A stretch of 64,000 nucleotides of DNA from Anthropogastromicrobium sp050944455 (GTDB lineage: Bacteria; Bacillota; Clostridia; Lachnospirales; Lachnospiraceae), in contig JBMNRC010000009.1 of the NCBI GenBank assembly GCA_050944455.1, positions 32,837-96,836 on the forward strand. Reading direction: 5' to 3'. How positions within the stretch are numbered: the first letter of the stretch is position 1; the number at the start of each line of letters is the position of its first letter. Below the pieces are notes generated by a model that was given only the letters and a program-made list of their open reading frames with translations, ran no database searches and was not told where the DNA came from. A program made the position numbers and the translations under genes. This document shows positions 27,554 through 36,614 of the stretch, one piece after another.

Positions 27554-28939
27554 TTATACTGATTTCTCAGGCGCAATCGCGGAAAATTTCTGTTTTCTGC
27601 AGACCACGCAGACACAGAGCGCCGCGGCCGTCAGAAGCGCCCACATCGATATCGTCGCCGGCCATCCGGCTTTCTTCACCATCACCCCGATGCCGAAAAC
27701 CGAAAACGCGCTTCCAAGATATGCCATCGAATTCAGAAATCCGGACACCGTGGAAACGCAGCCGATCGGACCGAAATGCAGCGGAATCATGTTGATGAAA
27801 AGCGTGTCCGCCGCCATCATGGAAGATGTTGCCGCGCCGAAGAAAATCACGGTCAGAACAACCGAATATTTTCCGAAAAACAGCATGCCTAAGATGGAAA
27901 CCAGCGCCGCCGCGAAAAACACGATCGAAGTGCGGATTTCCTCGTCCGGATGGTTCCGGCCCGCAAATCTGGCGAGATAAGCTCCCGTGAGGTTGAGCAG
28001 CGGAAGAACCATCGTGATCACCGCCGAGGCGGAAGCCGACAGGGCGAACTGCTCACTGAGATAGGTGGGAACCCACTGGGTCACGCCGTCCTTGATCATT
28101 CCGTGGATCATCACTGGGAACAGGATCGACAGCAGGCCATACCTGATCAGAAGCGTTCCCAGGGAAACAGATCCGGCCTTGCGGGCTTTCCGGGGGCTGC
28201 CGGCACTGTCCGCCGCGGCAGCGCTGTTCATCCCGGCAGAGCGTTCCATCCCGGTAAAGCGTCCCATCCCGGCAGAGCGTTCCATCCCGGCCAGACTGTC
28301 TGTCACAGCTGCACCGTTCACTCCGCCCGCCGACCCGTCTGCCTCCATGGCGCGGCGCCTGTCCACTGCGGAATACCCGAAGATCCAGAGAAACGACACA
28401 GCCGCCAGCAGGGCCGCGGCCGCGAAAAAGACCGCCTGCCAGCGGAAGAAACGGAGCCAGACGGCGGAAGTCAGATAGGACATCAGCGTTCCCGCTGCCA
28501 TGCTGGACACGATATCGACGCTGCACCGCACGCGCTGCTTTTCCGAAAACTTTTCAGCAAAAACCCGCATGATCGGCGGCCAGATCATCGACTGCACGAG
28601 GCCGTTCGCCGCCCACAGAAACGCCATGACCGGGAAAGTCTCTGCCAGCCCCATGAAGAAATTGGCGGCCCCGGCCAGAAAAAGTCCCAGAAAGATCATC
28701 CTCCGCGGCGAAATATGATCTCCCAGAATTCCGTTCACGCTCTGGCCGATTCCATACGCGAAAAAATAGCACATGCTGACGGTTCCGGCCTGGGTCAGGT
28801 CCAGGATACCGTCCCCGATGATGGAAGACATGGCTGACGAATAATTCAGCCGGCCGATATACGAAGTAAAATATGCGATCCAGCAGAGCAGGAAAAGAAT
28901 CCTGCCGGTTCTGTCCCTCTCCGCCGCACGTCCTGTCAT
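27554..28939 (-). CDS. MFS transporter, organophosphate/phosphate antiporter-like
   Basis: 461 residues with twelve hydrophobic segments. The N-terminal part (YIGRLNYSSAMSSI and GIGQSVNGILGDHISPRR) resembles the UhpC/GlpT organophosphate:phosphate antiporter branch of the major facilitator superfamily. The central cytoplasmic loop is expanded by a repeat seen as GMERSAGMGRFTGMERSA, an in-frame tandem duplication. Substrate cannot be stated. The ATG has GGGAGAAG upstream. It may be cotranscribed with the PuuD-like hydrolase gene after it, which would suggest a gamma-glutamyl or organic-anion substrate, but that is weak. Confidence 0.8.
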   Translation of the reverse strand: MTGRAAERDRTGRILFLLCWIAYFTSYIGRLNYSSAMSSIIGDGILDLTQAGTVSMCYFFAYGIGQSVNGILGDHISPRRMIFLGLFLAGAANFFMGLAETFPVMAFLWAANGLVQSMIWPPIMRVFAEKFSEKQRVRCSVDIVSSMAAGTLMSYLTSAVWLRFFRWQAVFFAAAALLAAVSFLWIFGYSAVDRRRAMEADGSAGGVNGAAVTDSLAGMERSAGMGRFTGMERSAGMNSAAAADSAGSPRKARKAGSVSLGTLLIRYGLLSILFPVMIHGMIKDGVTQWVPTYLSEQFALSASASAVITMVLPLLNLTGAYLARFAGRNHPDEEIRTSIVFFAAALVSILGMLFFGKYSVVLTVIFFGAATSSMMAADTLFINMIPLHFGPIGCVSTVSGFLNSMAYLGSAFSVFGIGVMVKKAGWPATISMWALLTAAALCVCVVCRKQKFSAIAPEKSV

Positions 28940-29173
28940 CTTCTCCCATCCCTCCGCTGCTCGTCATCCCGGTGTTCACCTGCCAGTACCAGGGCTGTTA
29001 CACCAGGCTGTTATGTCAGTGCTGTCGCATCAGCGCTGTTACATCGTCACAAATTTCCGCCGTATATACAGAGAGGCATACAGTCTGCCTGACGGCAAGC
29101 CGTATGCCTGAGCACCACTTTACAGCTTCGGTGGGGAATGTCAAGAGCTTTCCATACTCTTTCCATGGAAGCG
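28940..29173. other. Spacer upstream of the MFS and Fic genes
   Basis: The first 80 bases hold short repeats of a GCTGTTAYATCAG type. No gene was found. It contains the 5' regions of the divergent MFS and Fic genes. Confidence 0.4.
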
Positions 29174-29278
29174 ATTTTCCCTTAACTTCACGAGTAATTT
29201 AAGGGAAAATTCCCTCAGTTCATTGATTTTCCCTTAATTTATGCTATTATTTAAGGGAAAGTGAGAGGATTAAGGGAA
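29174..29278 (+). promoter_or_regulatory. Promoter with two palindromic operators for the Fic gene
   Basis: Operator 1: ATTTTCCCTTA (29174-29184) and its exact complement at 29200-29210. Operator 2: TTTCCCTTAA (29228-29237) and its complement at 29251-29260. A further TAAGGGAA half-site (29271-29278) touches the Fic ATG. A promoter, TTGATT (29223-29228) and TATTAT (29245-29250) spaced 16, sits inside operator 2, so binding there should block transcription. Confidence 0.75.
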
Positions 29279-30324
29279 TGAGAACTTTCAACTATTCTGA
29301 TATCAGGAACCAAAAATGGGATTCTGAGATACTTGGATATATTGCGGCAATCTACAAGGAGGCCGGAAAACAGGAACTGTATTTGAAGCAGCGCCCGGAT
29401 GAGCTGGAAAAGCTGGTGGAGATTGCGAAAATCCAAAGCACCGAGGCATCCAATGCAATCGAAGGTATCGTTACCACCAGCGCCAGAATGAGACAGCTGG
29501 TGGAAGAAAAAACGACGCCGAGAAACCGTGATGAGCAGGAAATCGCCGGTTACAGAGATGCCCTGAGTATTATCCACGAGAGCTTTGACGCAATTCCTAT
29601 CACACGGAACTACATCCTGCAGCTGCACAAAATCATGTACAGCCACATGAACAATCCTATGGCCGGCCGAACGAAAAATGTGCAGAACTATATCAGCGTC
29701 ACCTATCCTGACGGACACACGGAGACGCTGTTCACTCCTCCTGCGCCGTTTGAAACACCAGAGGCACTGGACAGGATCTGTGAAGAATACAATCGCGTCA
29801 TCGGAAACCTTGAGGTTGAACCGCTGATTGCGATTTCAGTATTCATTCATGATTTTCTCTGCATCCATCCATTCAATGACGGCAACGGCAGAATGAGCCG
29901 TCTTCTGACGACACTGCTTCTGTACCGCAACGGTTTTTATGTAGGAAAGTATATCTCCCTTGAGGCAAAAATCGCAAAATATAAAGACTTATATTATGAG
30001 GCTTTGCGCCAGTCGCAGGACGGATGGCATGAAGGGACAGAAGATGCGGCGCCATTCATCAAATATCTGCTCAGCACCATTCTTTCGGCATACAGGGATT
30101 TTGAGGACAGATTCTCTATTGTGGAAGAAAAGCTGCCTGCTATTGAAATGGTACGGAAGGCAACGCGTATCAAAATCGGCAGGTTCACGAAGCAGGATAT
30201 CCGGGAGCTGTGCCCGACGCTCAGTGTCAGTTCTGTCGAAGGCTCTCTGCGAAAACTTGTTGACCTTGGCGAACTGAAACGTGAGGGTAAAGGCAAAGCC
30301 ACCTGTTATTATTGCCTGAAATGA
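29278..30324 (+). CDS. Fic/DOC-family adenylyltransferase with C-terminal winged helix
   Basis: 348 residues. A Fic N-terminal helical domain (about 1-95) carries the inhibitory motif SNAIEG (residues 58-63; consensus S/T-x3-E-G/N). The catalytic loop HPFNDGNGRMSR (His197) is complete. A C-terminal winged-helix-like segment (about 290-348) includes IKIGRFTKQDIRELCPTLSVS. Fic enzymes transfer AMP (or other NMP) to hydroxyl side chains; the intact inhibitory helix implies a normally restrained enzyme. The winged helix and the palindromes at the promoter suggest it represses itself. The gene is less GC-rich than its neighbours. A ribosome site, AGAGG, lies 9 bases before ATG 29278. Confidence 0.92.
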   Translation: MRTFNYSDIRNQKWDSEILGYIAAIYKEAGKQELYLKQRPDELEKLVEIAKIQSTEASNAIEGIVTTSARMRQLVEEKTTPRNRDEQEIAGYRDALSIIHESFDAIPITRNYILQLHKIMYSHMNNPMAGRTKNVQNYISVTYPDGHTETLFTPPAPFETPEALDRICEEYNRVIGNLEVEPLIAISVFIHDFLCIHPFNDGNGRMSRLLTTLLLYRNGFYVGKYISLEAKIAKYKDLYYEALRQSQDGWHEGTEDAAPFIKYLLSTILSAYRDFEDRFSIVEEKLPAIEMVRKATRIKIGRFTKQDIRELCPTLSVSSVEGSLRKLVDLGELKREGKGKATCYYCLK

Positions 30325-30328
30325 ATAC

Positions 30329-30369
30329 CGCCTGCGGCAGATAAGCTTATTTGCTTTCCGCCGCAGGCG
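30329..30369 (+). terminator. Hairpin after the Fic gene
   Basis: CGCCTGCGGC (30329-30338) pairs with GCCGCAGGCG (30360-30369), with a small ATAAGCTTAT palindrome in the loop. It begins four bases after the stop codon and is followed by a T-rich stretch, so it is a probable terminator. Confidence 0.7.
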
Positions 30370-30405
30370 ATGCTTTGTTTTGTCATGAAAATCTTCTGGC
30401 TGTCA

Positions 30406-30497
30406 GGATCTCTGCCAGACCGGATCTCTGCCAGACCGGATCTCTGTCGAACCAGGTCTTTGCCGGACCGGATTTCTATCGGACCGGATTTCATCCG
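30406..30497. repeat. 16-base tandem repeat
   Basis: About five and a half copies of GGATCTCTGCCAGACC. The first two are identical; later copies drift. It lies between the Fic gene and the acetyltransferase gene. Confidence 0.9.
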
Positions 30498-30546
30498 CGC
30501 TTTCAGCCAAAGCGGGGTTCAACCAGCTGACCGGCCGTTCGGCTGC

Positions 30547-31122
30547 TCAGTCTGTATCCCCGAGATCGTTTTCCAGCACACGGATGGTTTTCGCGGGAAC
30601 TCCGCCGACGAGCACGTTGTCCGGAACGTCTTTCGTCACTACCGCCCCCGCGGCGACGACCACGTTGTTCCCGATCGTGACTCCCGGCAGAATCGTGACA
30701 TTCCCGCTGATCCAGACGTCATTGCCGATCGTGACCGGCTTCGCTATCGCGAGATGCTTTCTCCTCCCGGCCGGCGTCAGGGGATGGTTGACCGTGCTGA
30801 TCATGGTGTTGGGACCGATCATCACATGGTTCCCGATATGGACCGGCGCAATATCCAGGATGGTCACGTTGTAGTTCGCCAGAAAATCATCTCCCACGAA
30901 AATGTTCTTCCCGCAGTCGCAGATGAAGCCGGGAAGCACATTGATTCCTTCCCCGACCGCGCCGAAAAAGTCTTTGAGCACAGCATACCTCGCGGCCGTG
31001 TCCGACGGATCGCACGCGTCGAGTCTCTGGCAGCCTCTGACGGCGTTCATCTTTCTGGCGTCGACCTCCGGGTCGTGAAAATCATACAGAAGCCCCGCTT
31101 CCAGTTTTTCCAGTTCTGTCAT
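30547..31122 (-). CDS. Maltose/galactoside O-acetyltransferase-like (LacA/Maa family)
   Basis: 191 residues. The N-terminal MTELEKLEAGLLYDFHDPEV (Mac domain) is followed by left-handed beta-helix hexapeptide repeats. The active-site His is in the VNHPLTPAGRR segment, and the end PGVTIGNNVVVAAGAVVTKDVP is typical. These enzymes transfer acetyl from acetyl-CoA to the 6-hydroxyl of sugars, perhaps for detoxification. The ribosome site upstream of ATG 31122 is weak. It is monocistronic by appearance. Confidence 0.9.
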   Translation of the reverse strand: MTELEKLEAGLLYDFHDPEVDARKMNAVRGCQRLDACDPSDTAARYAVLKDFFGAVGEGINVLPGFICDCGKNIFVGDDFLANYNVTILDIAPVHIGNHVMIGPNTMISTVNHPLTPAGRRKHLAIAKPVTIGNDVWISGNVTILPGVTIGNNVVVAAGAVVTKDVPDNVLVGGVPAKTIRVLENDLGDTD

Positions 31123-31191
31123 ATTTCATTCAGGCCGCGGCAGAAGCCGCAGGGATAACCCTGTGAGCGAAACCGCGCGGCCATTCTTCCC

Positions 31192-31263
31192 CTTTCAGAT
31201 TAACTCAGGTCCCCGACTTTCAGATCAACTCAGGCCCTCGACTTTCAGATCAACTCAGGCCCC
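31192..31263. repeat. 25-base tandem repeat
   Basis: Three copies of CTTTCAGATCAACTCAGGCC plus five bases, beginning at 31192, 31217 and 31242. It is non-coding and lies between the acetyltransferase start and the alcohol dehydrogenase end. Confidence 0.9.
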
Positions 31264-31515
31264 GGCCGCGGATTCCGGCAGACGGTTCATCGCGGATGCT
31301 CTGCCGCAGTCAATCGAGGCGCAGGCCCCCGGACGCCGGCAGACAGTTCTGACGCCGTCTCCGGTATCGCAGATTTGCCGGATGCCGGAGCGCATCACTG
31401 GAAATCCGCGGTGATCCCGGAGATTCTCCCTGCTCAGAAACCCCATATAATGTCTTCATCTTACCGCATCCCGTTAACGCATCACGGATACTCACGAATC
31501 GCAGGTTTCGCCTGA
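31264..31515. other. Spacer, no gene seen
   Basis: GC-rich DNA between the 25-base repeats and the end of the alcohol dehydrogenase gene. Short frames on both strands lack ribosome sites. Confidence 0.4.
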
Positions 31516-32679
31516 TCAGCGGTAAGACTTCTCGTAGATCTCCAGATAATCCTCGTCGGAAAGCGGAAGCGGATCCGCAGTAATGTCTCCTCCGAGAACC
31601 TCATGAACACGCTTCGGATATTTCTTCAGTTCTTCCCTGGTGATCCCGGCGTCGCTCATCCGAAGATCCGAGCAGCCCACAGCGGCGATCAGATCGTCCA
31701 GCGCCCTGATGAAGTCTTTACCGGAGGTCGGATGCTCCACGCCCATCGCTTTGGCCATCTTCATCATCGGCTCTTCCGCGGCCTTTCTCTCCGCGAAGAA
31801 GTCGAAATAGGCGTGGGAAATCATGATCAGGCCGGCGCCGTGCACCAGATCGTCGTGGTATCCGCCCATGACATGCTCCATCGTGTGCTGGGAAGTGCAG
31901 AGCATGTAGTATCCGGCAAGGGTATTGGCCAGGGCGACATAGGAACGCGCCTCTCTGTTGGATCCGTCCTTATACGCGATCGGCAGATACTTCGCGATCA
32001 GCTCGATCGCCTTGAGCGCGAACATCTCTCCCATCGGATGCTCATTTTTGTTGATCACGGACTCCGACGCGTGATAGAAAGCGTCCATTCCCTGATAAGC
32101 CGTGAATTTGGGCGGTACGCTCATCATCAGGTTGGAATCAACGACGGAGAGAGTCGGGAACATAGAGGGGAAGAAGATTCCGGTTTTCTCCTGGGTCTTT
32201 TCGTTGGTGATGACCGACGCCATGTCTACCTCGGAGCCTGTCCCGGCAGAAGTCGTGATCGCGACGATCGGCGCCGCGTCCTTTTCGGGCTGCTTTTTCC
32301 CTCCGTCGTGCGAGAAACTGTAATCCCAGATATCGCCGCCGTTGGTCATCATCAGGGCGATGCATTTGGAGCAGTCCATGACGGAACCGCCGCCGAGGGC
32401 GATGATGAAATCGCATCCGGTATCCTTAGCCAGCTTCGCGCCGTCCATGACGTTGTCGCTCGTCGGGTTCGGACGGATCTGATCGAACAGCTCATAGGAG
32501 ACGCCCGCCTGGTCAAGCTCCTTCTTCAGGGAGTCGAGATATCCGTACTTCTTGACCGAAGTTCCGTTCGTCGTCGCGATCAGGGCCTTTTTCCCCGGGA
32601 GCTTCTCACTGTGAAGAGACTGAAGTTTTCCCGCGCCGAATAAAACCTTTGTGGGCATGTAAAAATCAAAATAATACAT
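31516..32679 (-). CDS. Iron-containing alcohol dehydrogenase
   Basis: 387 residues, normal length for the family. The nucleotide-binding motif ALGGGSVMDCSK and the TTSAGTGSEVD signature are intact. The metal ligands are recognisable as Asp and His in GMDAFYHASES and two His in EHVMGGYHDDLVHGAGL. Family members interconvert alcohols and aldehydes with NAD(P)H (butanol, 1,3-propanediol or lactaldehyde type). It closes with YPKRVHEVLGG typical of the butanol-dehydrogenase branch. It is monocistronic and divergent from the AraC-type regulator gene more than 1 kb away, a possible regulator. Confidence 0.93.
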   Translation of the reverse strand: MYYFDFYMPTKVLFGAGKLQSLHSEKLPGKKALIATTNGTSVKKYGYLDSLKKELDQAGVSYELFDQIRPNPTSDNVMDGAKLAKDTGCDFIIALGGGSVMDCSKCIALMMTNGGDIWDYSFSHDGGKKQPEKDAAPIVAITTSAGTGSEVDMASVITNEKTQEKTGIFFPSMFPTLSVVDSNLMMSVPPKFTAYQGMDAFYHASESVINKNEHPMGEMFALKAIELIAKYLPIAYKDGSNREARSYVALANTLAGYYMLCTSQHTMEHVMGGYHDDLVHGAGLIMISHAYFDFFAERKAAEEPMMKMAKAMGVEHPTSGKDFIRALDDLIAAVGCSDLRMSDAGITREELKKYPKRVHEVLGGDITADPLPLSDEDYLEIYEKSYR

Positions 32680-32814
32680 CTTTCCTTCCTTTCCGGATAT
32701 CCGGTCCTGCCGGATCCATCCTTTCCGATTGTTCCCGACGCCGCTTTCGCTTCCGTCGGGTAATTGAACGATAACGTGGAAACATCTGCGGAGCTGTGAG
32801 GAATATTCTCTTTT

Positions 32815-33206
32815 ATTCTATAGTTTTAGATTTAAAGCAGTCGGAATGTACTGCCGTATATCCAATAAATCATCCGATAAATCATTCTATAGATTTAGAG
32901 ATTAGAAGAATTCATATATTCTATAGTTTTAGAATTATCGGCATCCTGCCGAAGCAGCTGCTGATCTGTTTCTCTGGTATTCCGGCGTTGCATCGGCGAA
33001 TTACCCCTTCTGAACGCTCCACTTTTCAGGAGGGGTATTCTGGCATATTTATACATTCCGGCGGAATATTCTATAGTTTTAGAATTCTTCTCATCCTTTT
33101 CTTATATTTCTACATATATAGAATATTTAACAGCAGCCTGCGAATCTGTCTCTTTCTGAACGCCTTCACCGGTTTCCTGTGATGCCTTTATTCTACATAT
33201 ATAGAA
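32815..33206. repeat. Cluster of TTCTATAGTTTTAGAAT-type motifs
   Basis: Copies start near 32815, 32885, 32919, 33069, 33108 and 33191. Several are palindromic in character (TTCTA...TAGAA; the last two read TTCTACATATATAGAA). They resemble the TTCTATA series at 14953-15365. The motif spacing is irregular. No gene was found in this 1-kb spacer between the alcohol dehydrogenase and AraC genes. Confidence 0.65.
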
Positions 33207-33417
33207 ATATTCTGATTCCTCCCATAGTTCCTGCGCAAGTGAAGCCTCACACGACTGAAGTCGCGAGAAGCTCCGCCGATTTTTCAAAGCACCTCATCGC
33301 TCAGTGCAAGACCATTTTATCCCCGGGACTTGCGCGAATCTGCACTAAATGTTAACATATTCAGAGGTATATTTTAACTTTCAGATTCATCTTGTTCGGC
33401 CTGCAGCACTGCGATTC

Positions 33418-33490
33418 ATCAATCTGCGGCCCATCAATCTGCAGCCCATCAATCCGCAGCCCATCAATCTGCGGTCCATCAATCGGTACG
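33418..33490. repeat. 15-base tandem repeat
   Basis: Nearly five copies of ATCAATCTGCGGCCC with one- or two-base differences. A short open frame crosses it (giving a five-residue repeat) but has no ribosome site and is considered incidental. Confidence 0.88.
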
Positions 33491-33532
33491 ATCTGGAAAG
33501 CATACACGGATGTCCGGGGTTGACGGACGCGC

Positions 33533-33745
33533 TGCATGGCATTGCCGTTCACCCGCAGGCGCGCGACGGAAATAAGAGACGCGAATGGGGAGCTGATGGC
33601 GTACCCGTTTCACCAGCAGGCGCGCGAGGGAATTAGAGACACGAACGGGAGCTGATGGCGTACCCGTTCACCTGCAGGCGCGCGCTGGATATAAGAGACG
33701 TGAATAGGGAGCTGATGGCGTACCCGTTCACCTGCAGGGCAGCCA
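33533..33745. repeat. 60-base tandem repeat upstream of the AraC gene
   Basis: Four copies, each with CGTTCACCTGCAGGCGCGCG and then AGCTGATGGC, repeating at 59-60 base intervals. The last copy ends 15 bases before the ribosome site of the AraC-type gene, so it lies in its 5' leader. Confidence 0.88.
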
Positions 33746-33762
33746 CCGGGAAAGGAGAACAC

Positions 33763-34737
33763 ATGATCTGGCCGGATTACACACAAAAGTTCGATTCTGC
33801 CGCTGAGAAGCTGGCCGAACAGTTTCCGCACCTGCGCTGGGATTTCCGCCCGACGCCCACCGGCGGAAAAACCGAGCTGATCTCCCAGTGGCTCGGGGAT
33901 CCTTCGGAGGACATCATGGTAGTCTGCTTCAAAGGAAAAAAGTACATCGAAAAATACCACCGCCAGGATTTTTTCTTCATCAACTTCGTCTGCCAGAACG
34001 GATACGACGTCCTGAGCTCCAAGTTCGACAACCACCTGCACCTGAACGAGGGCGACTGCTATATCGGTCAGCCTTTCAGCGGTTACGCGCTGAAGATCGA
34101 CAGCGATAAAGAAGTGATCATGGTCGGCCTGCATATCCGGAAAGAGGTATTCTACCAGTACTATCTGTATCCTCTTTCGAGAAACACCACCCTGTTTCAT
34201 TTCTTTCTGGATCCGCATACCAACAAGTTTTCGGATGAGTACATTCACCTGCATATCGAGCCGGACAGCCCGATCTGGGCGCTGCTGTTCCAGATGCTGA
34301 TCGAATACGCGGATAAAAGCGAGAACACCCAGGCGGTTCTCCGCCCGATGATGCTCGCGCTCACCATTCATCTTTCCCGGCTGTACCGCCGCTCCAGCCA
34401 GGCTGAATCCGCGGACGCGTCCCTCGCGGAACAGATGGTCTCCTACATCGAATCCCATTCCGACACCGTGACCCTGAAAAGCCTGGCGCGGCACTTCGGC
34501 TATCATCCCAACTACGTGTCGCGCTATCTTCCCGAGCACACCGGGAAAACCTTCTCCGAAACCGTCCTCGAAAAGAGAATGGCCAGAGCCGCGCTGCTGC
34601 TGCGGAATACGGACCTGAGCATCGAAAAAACCGCTGCCATGCTCGGATACAGCAACACCAGCAATTTCTATAAGGCTTTTCGGGAATATTACGGGACGTC
34701 CCCCAGGGAATTCGCGGCGCATAAGCAAAGTATCTAA
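33763..34737 (+). CDS. AraC-family transcriptional regulator
   Basis: 324 residues. The N-terminal sensing part (about 1-210) looks cupin-like, with FDNHLHLNEGDCYIGQPFSGYALKI. The C-terminal DNA-binding domain has two helix-turn-helix units: LKSLARHFGYHPNYVSRYL and IEKTAAMLGYSNTSNFYKAF, followed by REYYGTSPREF. It probably activates a sugar or alcohol gene; the nearest divergent gene is the iron alcohol dehydrogenase. ATG 33763 has AAAGGAG at proper spacing. Longer in-frame starts exist but fall inside the 60-base repeat and are rejected. Confidence 0.9.
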   Translation: MIWPDYTQKFDSAAEKLAEQFPHLRWDFRPTPTGGKTELISQWLGDPSEDIMVVCFKGKKYIEKYHRQDFFFINFVCQNGYDVLSSKFDNHLHLNEGDCYIGQPFSGYALKIDSDKEVIMVGLHIRKEVFYQYYLYPLSRNTTLFHFFLDPHTNKFSDEYIHLHIEPDSPIWALLFQMLIEYADKSENTQAVLRPMMLALTIHLSRLYRRSSQAESADASLAEQMVSYIESHSDTVTLKSLARHFGYHPNYVSRYLPEHTGKTFSETVLEKRMARAALLLRNTDLSIEKTAAMLGYSNTSNFYKAFREYYGTSPREFAAHKQSI

Positions 34738-34918
34738 CTGTTATCTGATCTGATAGTGCAGAATATCGCCCAGGGATTTTCGCGATCCATGGCCAGAGTA
34801 TCAGATCTGATATTTGATCTGGTATTTATCTGATCAGTGTCAGATCACAGCGTTCATTTATCTGTCCTGCGTCAGTGTTCTACAGCAGTGCTATCGCAGG
34901 GCTCATCTCAGCACCGCC

Positions 34919-36277
34919 TCAAAGTTTTCCTTCCCTCTTCCATTTTCTGCAGACCACCGCAAGGCAGATGAAGCAGAGAATCATCTGGACCAGGGAGGAA
35001 GCCGGCGTCGCCAGCCCGATGTGAAACAGGGATACCGGGCGCTGCCGGCTCATCACATAGGACACCGGGACTCTCACGCAGAACGCGCCGATGATTCCCT
35101 GCGCCATCACGAACTTCGTCAGGCCGATTCCGTTGAAAAATCCGGTGCAGCAGAAGAAAATCGCGGTCAGCATGCAGTCGAACGCGTAGGATTTCAGATA
35201 GTCCCACGCGGCAGAAATAACCTTGCTGTCGTTCGAGAAGATTACAGCGAGGACGTCTCCGTGAAAGAAAGTGATATAAAACATGACCACGCCGATCGAG
35301 AAGGAAATCAGGATTCCGATCCGGAGCGACTTCAGCGCTCTCTTATATTTTCCCGCGCCGTAGTTCTGCGAGACAAAGGCCGCCATCGACTGCATGAAGG
35401 AAGAAGATACCACCATGATGAAGGCGCAGACTTTTTCCGCAACGCCGACGCCCGCGGAGACAAGCACGCCCAGCGAGTTGACGATGGAAAGGATGATGAG
35501 GAAAGAGATGCCGACCAGAAAATCCTGCAGGGCAATCGGGAATCCCAGCTGGACAGTTTTCCCGATGATCTGCCGGTTCCAGCGGAGGTCGTTTCTGGTC
35601 ATGGTAAACGGCAGGTCCTTTTTGCGGATAATGAGAAGAGAAATGACAACGCTGACAAACTGCGCCGCGACCGTCGCGATGGCCGCGCCGGCGCAGCCGA
35701 GATGAAATCCCCCGACGAGGATAAGATCCCCGGCGATGTTGCAGACGCAGGCGATGGAAACGGTCATGAGCGGCGTTCTGGAATCCCCGAGTCCCCGGAA
35801 GATGCAGCTGATCAGGTTGTAGGCGGTCAGAACGAGCGTGCCGCCTCCGCAGATGCGGACGTACACGACAGTGTTGTCGAAGGCCTCTTCCGGCGCTTTC
35901 ATGATCGCGGCCGCCTGCGGCGCAAAGATGACCAGCACGATGCTGAGGCAGGCCGCGATGGCCGCAAATAGAACGATGGAAGAGCCGATGATGCTCCCGC
36001 CCTCCTTTCCTCTGCCCTGTCCGATCCGCTGGCCGAGAAGGATGGTCGTGCCCATCGTGAAACTGGCGAGAACGTTCGTAAGGGTCTGCATGATCTGAGA
36101 GCCGGTGGAGACGCCGGAGATATCCGCTGCGGTCCCGAATTTTCCGACGACCATGAGGTCCACCGCGCCGTACATCGCCTGCAGAAACAGGGCGGCGAGA
36201 ACCGGCCCGGCGAAAAGGAGAAGCGGCTTCAGAATCGGTCCCTGTGTAAAATCATTCTTCTGTCTGTTCTGTTCCAT
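34919..36277 (-). CDS. MATE-family efflux transporter
   Basis: 452 residues from ATG 36277, with twelve hydrophobic segments. Family hallmarks are AGPVLAALFLQAMYGAVDLMVVGKFG near the start, GLGDSRTPL in the first half and AAFVSQNYGAGKYKRA in the second. MATE proteins export drugs or metabolites with sodium or proton exchange. A ribosome site, GAGGTGAG, precedes the start. Upstream is a leader with a long terminator-like hairpin, so expression may be attenuated. An in-frame extension upstream would read through that hairpin and is rejected. Confidence 0.92.
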   Translation of the reverse strand: MEQNRQKNDFTQGPILKPLLLFAGPVLAALFLQAMYGAVDLMVVGKFGTAADISGVSTGSQIMQTLTNVLASFTMGTTILLGQRIGQGRGKEGGSIIGSSIVLFAAIAACLSIVLVIFAPQAAAIMKAPEEAFDNTVVYVRICGGGTLVLTAYNLISCIFRGLGDSRTPLMTVSIACVCNIAGDLILVGGFHLGCAGAAIATVAAQFVSVVISLLIIRKKDLPFTMTRNDLRWNRQIIGKTVQLGFPIALQDFLVGISFLIILSIVNSLGVLVSAGVGVAEKVCAFIMVVSSSFMQSMAAFVSQNYGAGKYKRALKSLRIGILISFSIGVVMFYITFFHGDVLAVIFSNDSKVISAAWDYLKSYAFDCMLTAIFFCCTGFFNGIGLTKFVMAQGIIGAFCVRVPVSYVMSRQRPVSLFHIGLATPASSLVQMILCFICLAVVCRKWKREGKL

Positions 36278-36312
36278 TTTTCTCACCTCAATTTTCCTCA
36301 CCTCAAAAAGAA

Positions 36313-36440
36313 AAAGGCCGGAAAAGAAGTCAGGCGTTTCAGCCTGCATCTTTTCCAGCCTTTCGTTTCTATAGAATATTCGAACGAAGTGCCCTCCGAT
36401 GAGCAAGAGATATTTTACGGAATCTGAAAAATTTTGTCAA
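36313..36440 (-). promoter_or_regulatory. Promoter and attenuator-like leader of the MATE gene
   Basis: On the minus strand TTGACA (36435-36440) and TAAAAT (36412-36417) are spaced by 17. The transcript then forms a small stem around TTCTATAGAA and a long hairpin, 36341-36363 against 36313-36335, GC-rich in its upper part and followed by a run rich in U. That layout matches an intrinsic terminator that ends just before the ribosome site. I recognise no riboswitch class. Confidence 0.6.
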
Positions 36441-36614
36441 CATTTTCGCGGTACTGTACCGGGCGGTATCCCGGCGAAGCCGATCCGAAGCGCTGTTCTG
36501 TGCCGCCATCAGGGGCAGCACTATGACGCCAATCCAGCGGCAGCGGACTGACGGAATTCCAGCGCCGGGTTAAAGACCCGGTCCACAGCTCCGCCTCACA
36601 CTGGCGTCCAGCTG

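Noticed and set aside
30406..30497. CRISPR-like short repeats
   Set aside because: The 16-base units are directly joined without spacers; the other arrays in the window likewise lack regular unique spacers.
33349..33636. 95-codon frame with a five-residue repeat (LRPIN type)
   Set aside because: The repeat is simply the 15-base DNA repeat read in frame; no ribosome site and no conserved part.
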